Assembly: GCA_947454955.1 (NCBI GenBank)
Contig: CANGLW010000017.1
Location: forward strand, 1-56,862
Reading direction: 5' to 3'
Source of the DNA: Comamonadaceae bacterium
GTDB lineage: Bacteria > Pseudomonadota > Gammaproteobacteria > Burkholderiales > Burkholderiaceae_C
Length of the DNA stretch: 56,862 bases
Every line of letters begins with the position of its first letter. Positions within the stretch are counted from its first letter, which is position 1. Positions 50,554-56,862 of this stretch are shown here, piece after piece. Under the pieces are notes generated by a model. That model saw nothing but the letters and a program-made list of their open reading frames with translations. It searched no databases and was not told the origin of the DNA. The translations under genes were made by a program, and so were the position numbers.

Positions 50554-50621
50554 CTTCCAGAATGATCCAAGCGTCTGTCTGCCAGCTGTTGGGGCAGGGC
50601 TTATTAACTGGAGTGATCTCG

Positions 50622-51839
50622 ATGAAACGCAATCTCTTGTCCTTGGCTGTTGCAGCCGTGTGTGGTTTGGCTGGTACGGCGCAAGCGCAAATCTCTGATG
50701 GCATCGTGAAAATTGGTGTGCTCAATGACATGTCGGGTCTGTACTCCGACATCACCGGCCAAGGCTCTCTGACAGCTGCCAAGATGGCTGTGGAAGACTA
50801 CGTCAAGGCCACCAACAGCAAGCTCAAAATTGAAGTGGTGGGCGGCGACCACCAGAACAAGCCCGACATTGGCACCAACGTGGCCCGCACCTGGTACGAC
50901 AACGACAAGGTGGACATGATTGCTGACGTGCCCACCTCGTCTGTGGGTTTGGCTGTGGCCAAAATTTCTGCTGACAAAGGCAAGCTGCATGTGAACTCGG
51001 GCTCTGCCACCGCTGACCTGACCGGTAAAGCCTGCAACGCCAACACCATCCACTGGGTGTACGACACCTGGATGCTGGCCAATGGCACAGGCAAGGCCGT
51101 GGTGAAAAACGGTGGTGACACCTGGTTCTTCTTAACGGCTGATTACTCGTTCGGCCAAGCCCTGGAGCGCGACACCGAAGAGGTGATTGTGAAGAACGGC
51201 GGCAAGGTGGTGGGCAAGGTGCGCACGCCCTTCCCGACCCAGGACTTCTCATCCTTCCTCTTGCAAGCCCAAGCCTCCAAAGCCAAGATCATTGGCTTAG
51301 CCAACGCAGGCGGTGACACCACCAACTCCATCAAACAAGCTTTTGAGTTCGGCATCACCAAGGCAGGTCAAAACCTGGCGGGCTTGCTGGTGTTCTTGCC
51401 CGATGTGCACGCCCTGAACCTGGAGCGCGCACAGGGCTTGATGTTGACCGAAACCTTCTACTGGGACCTGAACGACCAGACCCGCGGTTGGAGCAAACGC
51501 TTTGCGGCAGCGAACAACGGCAAGTACCCATCGATGGTGCAAGCCGGTGTGTACTCCAGCGTGATTCACTACCTCAAGGCGGTGGAAGCGGCTAAAACAG
51601 ATGACGGCACCAAGGTGGCGGCCAAGATGAAAGAGTTGCCGACCGACGACATCTTGTTTGGCAAAGGCACGGTGCGCGCAGATGGTCGCAAGACCCACCC
51701 GGCTTATTTGTTCCAGGTGAAGAAGCCTTCGGAATCCAAAGGCCCTTACGACTACTACAAGCTCTTGGCCACCATCCCGGCTGAAGAGGCCTTCCGCCCC
51801 TTGGCCAACAGTGACTGCCCGCTGGTAGCGAAAAAATAA
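50622..51839 (+). CDS. ABC transporter substrate-binding protein (branched-chain amino acid type)
   Basis: A 405-residue periplasmic binder with a signal peptide (MKRNLLSLAVAAVCGLAGTA, cleaved at AQAQ). The mature start ISDGIVKIGVLNDMSGLYSD and WFFLTADYSFGQALERDTEE are typical of the Liv/urea/amide-binding group. ATG 50622 is supported by GGAG and by the signal peptide. No permease or ATPase gene is next to it, so it is an orphan here. A strong terminator follows. Confidence 0.93.
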   Translation: MKRNLLSLAVAAVCGLAGTAQAQISDGIVKIGVLNDMSGLYSDITGQGSLTAAKMAVEDYVKATNSKLKIEVVGGDHQNKPDIGTNVARTWYDNDKVDMIADVPTSSVGLAVAKISADKGKLHVNSGSATADLTGKACNANTIHWVYDTWMLANGTGKAVVKNGGDTWFFLTADYSFGQALERDTEEVIVKNGGKVVGKVRTPFPTQDFSSFLLQAQASKAKIIGLANAGGDTTNSIKQAFEFGITKAGQNLAGLLVFLPDVHALNLERAQGLMLTETFYWDLNDQTRGWSKRFAAANNGKYPSMVQAGVYSSVIHYLKAVEAAKTDDGTKVAAKMKELPTDDILFGKGTVRADGRKTHPAYLFQVKKPSESKGPYDYYKLLATIPAEEAFRPLANSDCPLVAKK

Positions 51840-51865
51840 AGCTCAGGCCTTAAACCGAGTCTTTG

Positions 51866-51896
51866 AAAGCCCGCAGTTTGAACTGCGGGCTTTTTT
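51866..51896 (+). terminator. Rho-independent terminator after the ABC binding-protein gene
   Basis: A ten-base stem, GCCCGCAGTT with AACTGCGGGC, is flanked by AAA on the left and six T on the right. It ends over the stop codon of the convergent cupin gene and may serve both strands. Confidence 0.93.
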
Positions 51897-52407
51897 ATCG
51901 CATGAAGTTTTTAACGTAGTCAGCGCCCAAGCCTACGCTTTCAAAATGCGCGCGGTATTTTTCAATGCGGGTGAACACATCGTCGTAGCCCGTCGACACG
52001 CCTTGCGGGTCGACATACATCAGTGAGCCATGCACGGTGAACATGGTGACCATGTCTTGGCAATCGTCCGGCACCACCAGGGTGTGGGTTTCGCCTGGGG
52101 GCTCAAACACATAGCTGCCCTCTTCGGCCACCCAGTCGTGCTCGAGGTACAACCACTTGCCGCGAATCACATAGGCATGCACCTGGCCTGAATGGCGGTG
52201 ACGTTGCAGCAAGCCAGAGCGCTTGACCTTGAGCAGGTGCACATAAAAACCGGCGGTCACGTTCAAATGCAAAGGGCGTGACCACACGCCCGGCCCGACC
52301 AGCGCCCACAGGCGCTCATCATCCGTCAGCACATCGGGCACCACCATGTCGGGGGTCATGCCCCAAGGTTGTGGTTTGGCGTAGGGAACCTTGTCGTTGT
52401 CACTCAT
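51895..52407 (-). CDS. Cupin-domain protein (2,4'-dihydroxyacetophenone dioxygenase-like)
   Basis: The 170-residue protein is one cupin barrel: metal-binding histidines in RHRHSGQVHAYVIRGKW, then EHDWVAEEGSYVFEPPGETH with the late histidine, then VHGSLMYVD. This arrangement is that of the dihydroxyacetophenone-dioxygenase group. It is third in a leftward set after a Bug receptor and a dehydrogenase, and ends inside the terminator of the opposite gene. Confidence 0.82.
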   Translation of the reverse strand: MSDNDKVPYAKPQPWGMTPDMVVPDVLTDDERLWALVGPGVWSRPLHLNVTAGFYVHLLKVKRSGLLQRHRHSGQVHAYVIRGKWLYLEHDWVAEEGSYVFEPPGETHTLVVPDDCQDMVTMFTVHGSLMYVDPQGVSTGYDDVFTRIEKYRAHFESVGLGADYVKNFMR

Positions 52408-52436
52408 GTTGTCTCCGATCTTTCGACGCTCTGGTT

Positions 52437-53366
52437 TCAGTCAGGCTGGCGGGCGGCCTTGCGAGTTGTTTTGCGCGCAGGCACACCAGCCATGTTGGCC
52501 AGCACTTCGCTCACAGACGCTGTGTCTTGCTGCGCCAAGCCTTGGGCCATGGCGGATGTGTAAATGGAGGCGCAGGCCGTGAACAAGGGTGTGGGGCAAT
52601 CGACCGCCTTGGCCAAGTCACCAATGACCTGCATGTCTTTTTGCCACACCTCCACCTTCATGGTGGGGGGCTCGTAATGGCGGTCAATCATGAAGGGCAT
52701 GCGCAGGCGCATGACCCCGGTGCCAATGATCGGGCTGTTGCCGAACATGTCCAAGACATGCTGGGGGTCTAAGCCCATCTTGCGGGCCAGGTTGACCGAT
52801 TCGGCACAAGCCACGTTGTAAATGGCCACCAAGTGGTTGGCCGAGAACTTCATCTTGGTGCCGTTGCCGTACACACCCACATAAGGCACTTTGTCGGTGA
52901 ACACGCGCAGCACCGTGTCAACCCGCTTAGCGGCGGATTTGCTCCCGCTCACAAACACCGTCCAGGCGCGTTCTTTCATGCGCACGGCGGTGCCGCTGAT
53001 CGGGCAGTCCAGCACATCCAAGCCTTGGCGCTTGAGCTTTTTGTAGGCGGCTTCTTTATCGCCTAGCGGCAAGGTGCTGGTTTCAATGACGATTTTCTTG
53101 GCGTCTTTACTGACCTTTGAGGCACAGATGTCATCGACCACACTGTCCAGTGCCTGGGTGGTCGACAAGGACACGATGATCAGGTCTGATTTTTCTGCCA
53201 CCGCAGCGGCCGACTTCAGCGGATGGCCCGCAGCTTCTTTGAGGCGCCGCATAGCCGCCGGGACCACGTCATAGCCGTAGACGGTGTAACCCGCCTTGAC
53301 CAAGGCCTCGGCCATCGCGCCCCCCATGATGCCCAGACCCACCACACCCAGCACTGGCTTGCTCAT
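52437..53366 (-). CDS. NAD(P)-dependent oxidoreductase, 3-hydroxyisobutyrate dehydrogenase-like
   Basis: The 309-residue beta-hydroxyacid dehydrogenase starts with GVVGLGIMGGAMAEALVKAG. It has DCPISGTAVRMKERAWT (substrate-binding loop) and the catalytic lysine in GNGTKMKFSANHLVA, with the helical C-terminal domain. The C-terminus is basic (ARKTTRKAARQPD), which is slightly unusual. It lies between the Bug receptor (45-base gap) and the cupin gene (29-base gap), in one leftward operon. Confidence 0.9.
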   Translation of the reverse strand: MSKPVLGVVGLGIMGGAMAEALVKAGYTVYGYDVVPAAMRRLKEAAGHPLKSAAAVAEKSDLIIVSLSTTQALDSVVDDICASKVSKDAKKIVIETSTLPLGDKEAAYKKLKRQGLDVLDCPISGTAVRMKERAWTVFVSGSKSAAKRVDTVLRVFTDKVPYVGVYGNGTKMKFSANHLVAIYNVACAESVNLARKMGLDPQHVLDMFGNSPIIGTGVMRLRMPFMIDRHYEPPTMKVEVWQKDMQVIGDLAKAVDCPTPLFTACASIYTSAMAQGLAQQDTASVSEVLANMAGVPARKTTRKAARQPD

Positions 53367-53411
53367 TCATCGCTCTCCATCAAACACACACATCTGACAT
53401 CAACGCAAGGC

Positions 53412-54386
53412 TCAATCGGCCTTGATGTTGGCTGACTTGACCACACCGCCCCACTTCACAATTTCATCTTTGATGAAGACCGCAAATTTTTCAGGCGTGT
53501 CGCCCGCGGGAATCGCGCCTTGTCGCAGCAAGTCATCTTCCACATCTTTCTGGCGCAAGATCTCGGTGATCTCTTTGTTCAGTTTGGCCACGATGTCTTT
53601 GGGCGTACCCGGCGGTGCCACGATGCCAATCCATGAATAGGCCTCGTAACCAGGCACACCACTCTCCGCAATGGTGGGCACTTGGGGCATGGATGACAAA
53701 CGCTTGGTGCTGCCTATGCCCAAGGCATTGAGGCGACCCTGTTCCACATAGGGCAGCACCGACGGGATGCTGCTGTAAAGCGCTTGCACCTGGCCTGCCA
53801 AGAGGTCGGTCATGGCAGGGCCTTGGCCTTTGTAGGGCACATGCACGGTTTTCACTTTCGCCATCGCATTAAGCAACTCGCCCGCCAAGTGGCCCGAGTT
53901 ACCGCTACCCGGTGACGCGTAATTGATGGTGTCGGGCTTTTGCTTGGCCAAGGCCAAAAACTCTTTCATGGTCTTGACCGGCAAGGACGGGTGGGTGACC
54001 AACAACAGCGGGTAAATCACCATGTTGGTGATGGGCTCGAAGTCCTTGACGGGGTCATAGGGCAGCTTGTCGTAAAGCGCGGGGTTGACCGCCATCGGCC
54101 CTGCTGCAGCAATGCCCAAGGTGTAGCCATCGGGGGTGGCTTGCTTGACCGCAGTGAGCCCCACAATGCCGTTGGCACCGGCTTTGTTTTCAATCACGAA
54201 AGACTGACCGAGCTTGGCTGTGAGCTTTTGGCCAATGATGCGGGCAATCACATCATTGCCACCACCCGGGGGAAAGGGCACCACCAGTTTGACGGTTTTG
54301 TTGGGGTAGCTTTGCGCAAGCGCTGATGTGGCCAATAAGGCACAGGCCAAAAGGCCAGTCAGGCTCAAGGTTTTGAATCGATCCAC
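53412..54386 (-). CDS. Bug/TctC family solute receptor
   Basis: A 324-residue periplasmic binder: signal peptide FKTLSLTGLLACALLATSAL, then motifs YPNKTVKLVVPFPPGGGNDV and ENKAGANGIVGLTAVKQATP. I prefer a GTG start at 54386 because GGAG lies just upstream and the signal peptide then begins normally; an ATG at 54419 would add eleven charged residues. It heads the leftward operon with the dehydrogenase and cupin genes. Confidence 0.9.
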   Translation of the reverse strand: MDRFKTLSLTGLLACALLATSALAQSYPNKTVKLVVPFPPGGGNDVIARIIGQKLTAKLGQSFVIENKAGANGIVGLTAVKQATPDGYTLGIAAAGPMAVNPALYDKLPYDPVKDFEPITNMVIYPLLLVTHPSLPVKTMKEFLALAKQKPDTINYASPGSGNSGHLAGELLNAMAKVKTVHVPYKGQGPAMTDLLAGQVQALYSSIPSVLPYVEQGRLNALGIGSTKRLSSMPQVPTIAESGVPGYEAYSWIGIVAPPGTPKDIVAKLNKEITEILRQKDVEDDLLRQGAIPAGDTPEKFAVFIKDEIVKWGGVVKSANIKAD

Positions 54387-54510
54387 AGTCTCCAACTCCT
54401 CATTTTTATGGCTTGGCATCTCAAAAACATAGCGCTTGATGCCGAGCTTGAAATGAGTATAGCCAGCCCTGCTGTGCGATGGGCGCGTGGATAATGTGGC
54501 AACAACTTAG

Positions 54511-54945
54511 ATGCGCACAACCATGAACACCCTCACCCTGGCCACCGCCAATCAGATCATTGCAGCCGCTTTACGCCACTCTGCTGAAAAGGGCTACAAG
54601 CCCATGGCTGTGGTGGTGCTGGACGAGTCGGGCAACATCAAATCGGCACAACGCGAAGATGGCGCCAGCATGTTCCGCGTGGACATTGCACGCGGCAAAG
54701 CCTGGGGTGCTGTGGGCATGGGGGTGCCCAGCCGCACCTTAGGTGAGCGCGCTAAGGAGAACCCCAACTTCTTTTTGTCTTTGGCGGCCACCGCCGAGGG
54801 TAAGTTTTTGCCGCAGACCGGTGCGGTGCTGATCAAGTCAGCATCAGGCGAGATCTTGGGCGCGGTGGGTGCCAGCGGTGGCACCGGTGAACAAGACGAA
54901 GAGATTTGCGCGCACGGTGTTCACAGTGCCGGACTCTCCACCTGA
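54511..54945 (+). CDS. GlcG/HbpS (DUF336) family protein, cytoplasmic form
   Basis: A 144-residue single-domain protein: LTLATANQIIAAALRHSAEK, PMAVVVLDESGNIKSAQRED, FRVDIARGKAWGAVGMG and LGAVGASGGTGEQDEEIC. Unlike the relative at 43461 it has no signal peptide. ATG 54523 is an alternative start. It is divergent from the operon at 54386 and is followed by a Bug receptor, a pairing also seen at 43461/44103. Confidence 0.87.
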   Translation: MRTTMNTLTLATANQIIAAALRHSAEKGYKPMAVVVLDESGNIKSAQREDGASMFRVDIARGKAWGAVGMGVPSRTLGERAKENPNFFLSLAATAEGKFLPQTGAVLIKSASGEILGAVGASGGTGEQDEEICAHGVHSAGLST

Positions 54946-55006
54946 ACGTCAAGCGTTTCTAAGCTCAAGTTTTCAACGCTTGGGCTTGCATCAACTGGGG
55001 CTACTG

Positions 55007-55963
55007 ATGAAACAACTTCTGATCCTGAGTCTCTCCTTGTTGGCGACCTTGTCCTTCGGGCAAGGCAACTACCCCAACCGCCCCATCACCTTCCTGGTGG
55101 GCTATGCGCCTGGGACGGGCATCGACACGACGGCGCGTTTCTATGCAGATCGGCTGCGTGAGGCCACAGGCCAACCCGTCCTGGTGGTGAATAAGGTCGG
55201 CGCTATCGGAAACATAGCAGCGTCGGAGGCGGTGCGCGCTGCACCCGATGGCTATACCCTGCTGGTGACCCCTAACAGCACCATCACCACCAATGTGCAC
55301 TTGCTCAAGAAGATGCCCTTCGATCCGGTGAAAGACCTGGCACCGGTGACCACCATCGCGCGCTGGGGCGCGATTTTGTTGGTGAACCCGCAAAACACGC
55401 CTGTGCAAAGTGTTCAAGAGCTCACCCAGTTGATCAAGTCGCAACCGGGCAAGATCAATTTTGGCAGTGGCAACTTCACAGGCAGAGCGGCTGGTGAGCT
55501 TTACAACGTGAAGGCTGGCGTGATCGCCACCCACGTGCCTTACAAGAGCGTGCCTGCGGCGCTGACCGACTTGAGCTCAGGGCAAATCAACTTCATGTTC
55601 GCCGATGTGCTCACGGGTTTACCGCAAGCCAAGTCGGGCCGACTCAAAGCCCTGGCGGTGACCACGCCCAAAAGAATTTCGGTAGCGCCCGATATTCCCA
55701 CCATGCAAGAGGCGGGCATCAGCAACTATGAGCTGGTGAATTGGTTTGGCGTGTTCGCGCCCGTGGGTGTGCCCGATGCGGTCATGCATCGCTTGTCTGA
55801 GGTGTTCAACCAAATCACCAAGGCACCGGCCTCGCTGGAGTTTTATGAGCGCGTGGGCGGCGAGCCCTACCCCGGTTCTGCCGACAGCCTCAAGAAGCTC
55901 ATCGACAGTGACACCAAAGACTGGGGCCGTCTGGTCAAAGCGGCTGGCATTGAGCCGGAGTGA
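55007..55963 (+). CDS. Bug/TctC family solute receptor
   Basis: A 318-residue periplasmic binder, the fifth in the window, with signal peptide MKQLLILSLSLLATLSFGQG and motifs YPNRPITFLVGYAPGTGIDT and VNKVGAIGNIAASEAVRAAP. The ligand-loop glycines differ from the usual PFPAGG (GYAPGTG), so its ligand may differ. ATG 55007 starts the signal peptide and has a GGGG site; the longer frame upstream overlaps the DUF336 gene. Confidence 0.9.
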   Translation: MKQLLILSLSLLATLSFGQGNYPNRPITFLVGYAPGTGIDTTARFYADRLREATGQPVLVVNKVGAIGNIAASEAVRAAPDGYTLLVTPNSTITTNVHLLKKMPFDPVKDLAPVTTIARWGAILLVNPQNTPVQSVQELTQLIKSQPGKINFGSGNFTGRAAGELYNVKAGVIATHVPYKSVPAALTDLSSGQINFMFADVLTGLPQAKSGRLKALAVTTPKRISVAPDIPTMQEAGISNYELVNWFGVFAPVGVPDAVMHRLSEVFNQITKAPASLEFYERVGGEPYPGSADSLKKLIDSDTKDWGRLVKAAGIEPE

Positions 55964-55965
55964 CC

Positions 55966-56703
55966 ATGGAGCTCTACCACAGCACCCACTCAACCTGCAG
56001 CCAAAAAGTCAGGTTGTGCCTGGCTGAAAAAGGGCTGAGCTGGACTGGCCACCATTTGAATCTCAGGAAGTTCGACCAGCTCGAGCCTGAGTTCTTAAAG
56101 CTCAACCCCAAGGGCCTGGTGCCGGTGTTGATCGACCAGGGGCACACCTTGACCGAGTCACGCGTGATCAATGAGTACTTGGAAGAGGCTTACCCGCAAG
56201 TGCCCTTGATGCCGTCTGACCCGCATGCGAGAGCTGAAGTCAGGCTGTGGTCCAAGTATGTGGATGATATTTTGACCGATGCCGTCAAGCTGCCCTCTTT
56301 CGTGAAAAACATTCAACCCGAACTGCAAAGCATGGCGCCTGCGCATGCGCTGGCCATGATCGAACGCATCCCTGACCCGCGCATTCAAGCACGTTGGCGT
56401 TTGGCGGCTACTGTAGGCATCAGCCCCAACGATCTCGCGCCTTCGCACGCTTTGTTGAAAGACATGGTTCAGCGCATGGCGCACGCGTTGACGCATCAGC
56501 CTTGGTTGTGTGGCGAACAACTCACCTTGGCTGACATCGACATCGCGCCTTTTGTTCAGCGGCTGGTGCGCATCGACCTCTTCCATCTTGTGCTGGCTCA
56601 GCCGCAGGTACTGGACTGGTACACACGCATCCGTGCGCGCACGGCTTACCCATTGGCCATGCCTGAACCTGGCTCTGAAGGTGTTCAGCCCCTCATCGCT
56701 TAG
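55966..56703 (+). CDS. Glutathione S-transferase family protein
   Basis: The 245-residue protein has an N-terminal thioredoxin fold (STHSTCSQKVRLCLAEKGLS, then NPKGLVPVLIDQGHTLTESR with the cis-proline and ES glutathione contact) and an all-helical C-terminal domain (HQPWLCGEQLTLADIDIAPF). It starts two bases after the receptor stop, with GGAG inside that gene. Glutathione-linked enzymes in such clusters often isomerise or dehalogenate pathway intermediates, but this one is not assignable. Confidence 0.92.
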   Translation: MELYHSTHSTCSQKVRLCLAEKGLSWTGHHLNLRKFDQLEPEFLKLNPKGLVPVLIDQGHTLTESRVINEYLEEAYPQVPLMPSDPHARAEVRLWSKYVDDILTDAVKLPSFVKNIQPELQSMAPAHALAMIERIPDPRIQARWRLAATVGISPNDLAPSHALLKDMVQRMAHALTHQPWLCGEQLTLADIDIAPFVQRLVRIDLFHLVLAQPQVLDWYTRIRARTAYPLAMPEPGSEGVQPLIA

Positions 56704-56774
56704 TTGCTTGTCATGCAGGGTTGGACATCGATGCCAGCCTTGCATTAATTCACCAAACAGTTAAATTATCGGCC

Positions 56775-56862
56775 ATGCCGAGAGAAAAAACCAAAGCTGC
56801 GCTTCCTGCCGAGCTTCGCTCACGCGATGCGGAACGCTCACAGCAAGCCATCCTGCTGGCCG
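56775..56862 (+). CDS. N-terminus of a probable TetR-family regulator (cut by window end)
   Basis: Only 29 residues are visible, including LPAELRSRDAERSQQAILLA. The arginine-rich start followed by RSQQAILLA resembles the first helix of TetR repressors. It would be a natural regulator of the receptor-GST genes just upstream. The identification rests on very little sequence. Confidence 0.5.
   Translation, partial: MPREKTKAALPAELRSRDAERSQQAILLA

Overview
The window reads as chromosome of a motile betaproteobacterium of the order Burkholderiales, most likely family Comamonadaceae (Limnohabitans/Rhodoferax-like). The reasons are the gene content (flagellar cluster, five orphan Bug/TctC solute receptors, FadB/FadA-type beta-oxidation genes, a BciA-type chlorophyll reductase) and dense GC-rich coding with short gaps. 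I could not run searches, so the genus is an inference.

Region 1 (1-12.7 kb) is flagellar. A 273-residue flagellin (fliC) stands next to a divergent-length 526-residue flagellin, with a FliB-type flagellin lysine methylase between them. A TPR protein and the second flagellin follow a sigma-54 promoter (2705-2721). A second, near-perfect sigma-54 promoter (4955-4971) precedes an enhancer-binding regulator and fliE-fliF-fliG-fliH-fliI-fliJ, which are tightly packed with overlaps. fliC instead has a sigma-28-like promoter.

Region 2 (12.7-27.5 kb) is an envelope/surface island: an adhesin-E-like secreted protein, a lipoprotein, a membrane-anchored coiled-coil alpha-carbonic anhydrase, a FemAB/GNAT-like protein, and two very large convergent repeat proteins (1436 and 2121 residues) that share a bidirectional terminator. 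The carbonic anhydrase and both giants have promoter-like elements of the same form as that of fliC (T[TCA]AAG...-N11-nnCGANTC). This suggests one motility-sigma regulon that joins flagellin with a membrane carbonic anhydrase and two giant surface or secreted proteins. I consider this the most interesting signal in the window.

Region 3 (27.5-34.4 kb) holds a sugar-1-phosphate nucleotidyltransferase, a fatty-acid oxidation set (an FadB-like protein without its NAD-binding domain, a thiolase, and a divergent acyl-CoA dehydrogenase), and an isolated bciA-like 8-vinyl reductase.

Region 4 (34.4-56.9 kb) is catabolic/accessory: MFS transporters, dienelactone hydrolase, carboxymuconolactone-decarboxylase-like protein, a seven-gene cluster (receptor, maleate-isomerase-like, receptor, LigI-like lactonase, HpcH/HpaI aldolase, two alpha/beta hydrolases), an operon of 2-hydroxyacid dehydrogenase, an enolase paralogue with altered active-site residues and a phosphotransferase, an SDR, a Liv-type binding protein, cupin, hydroxyisobutyrate-dehydrogenase-like protein, DUF336/GlcG proteins, a GST and the start of a TetR-type regulator. 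I saw no tRNA, rRNA, insertion sequence or CRISPR array.
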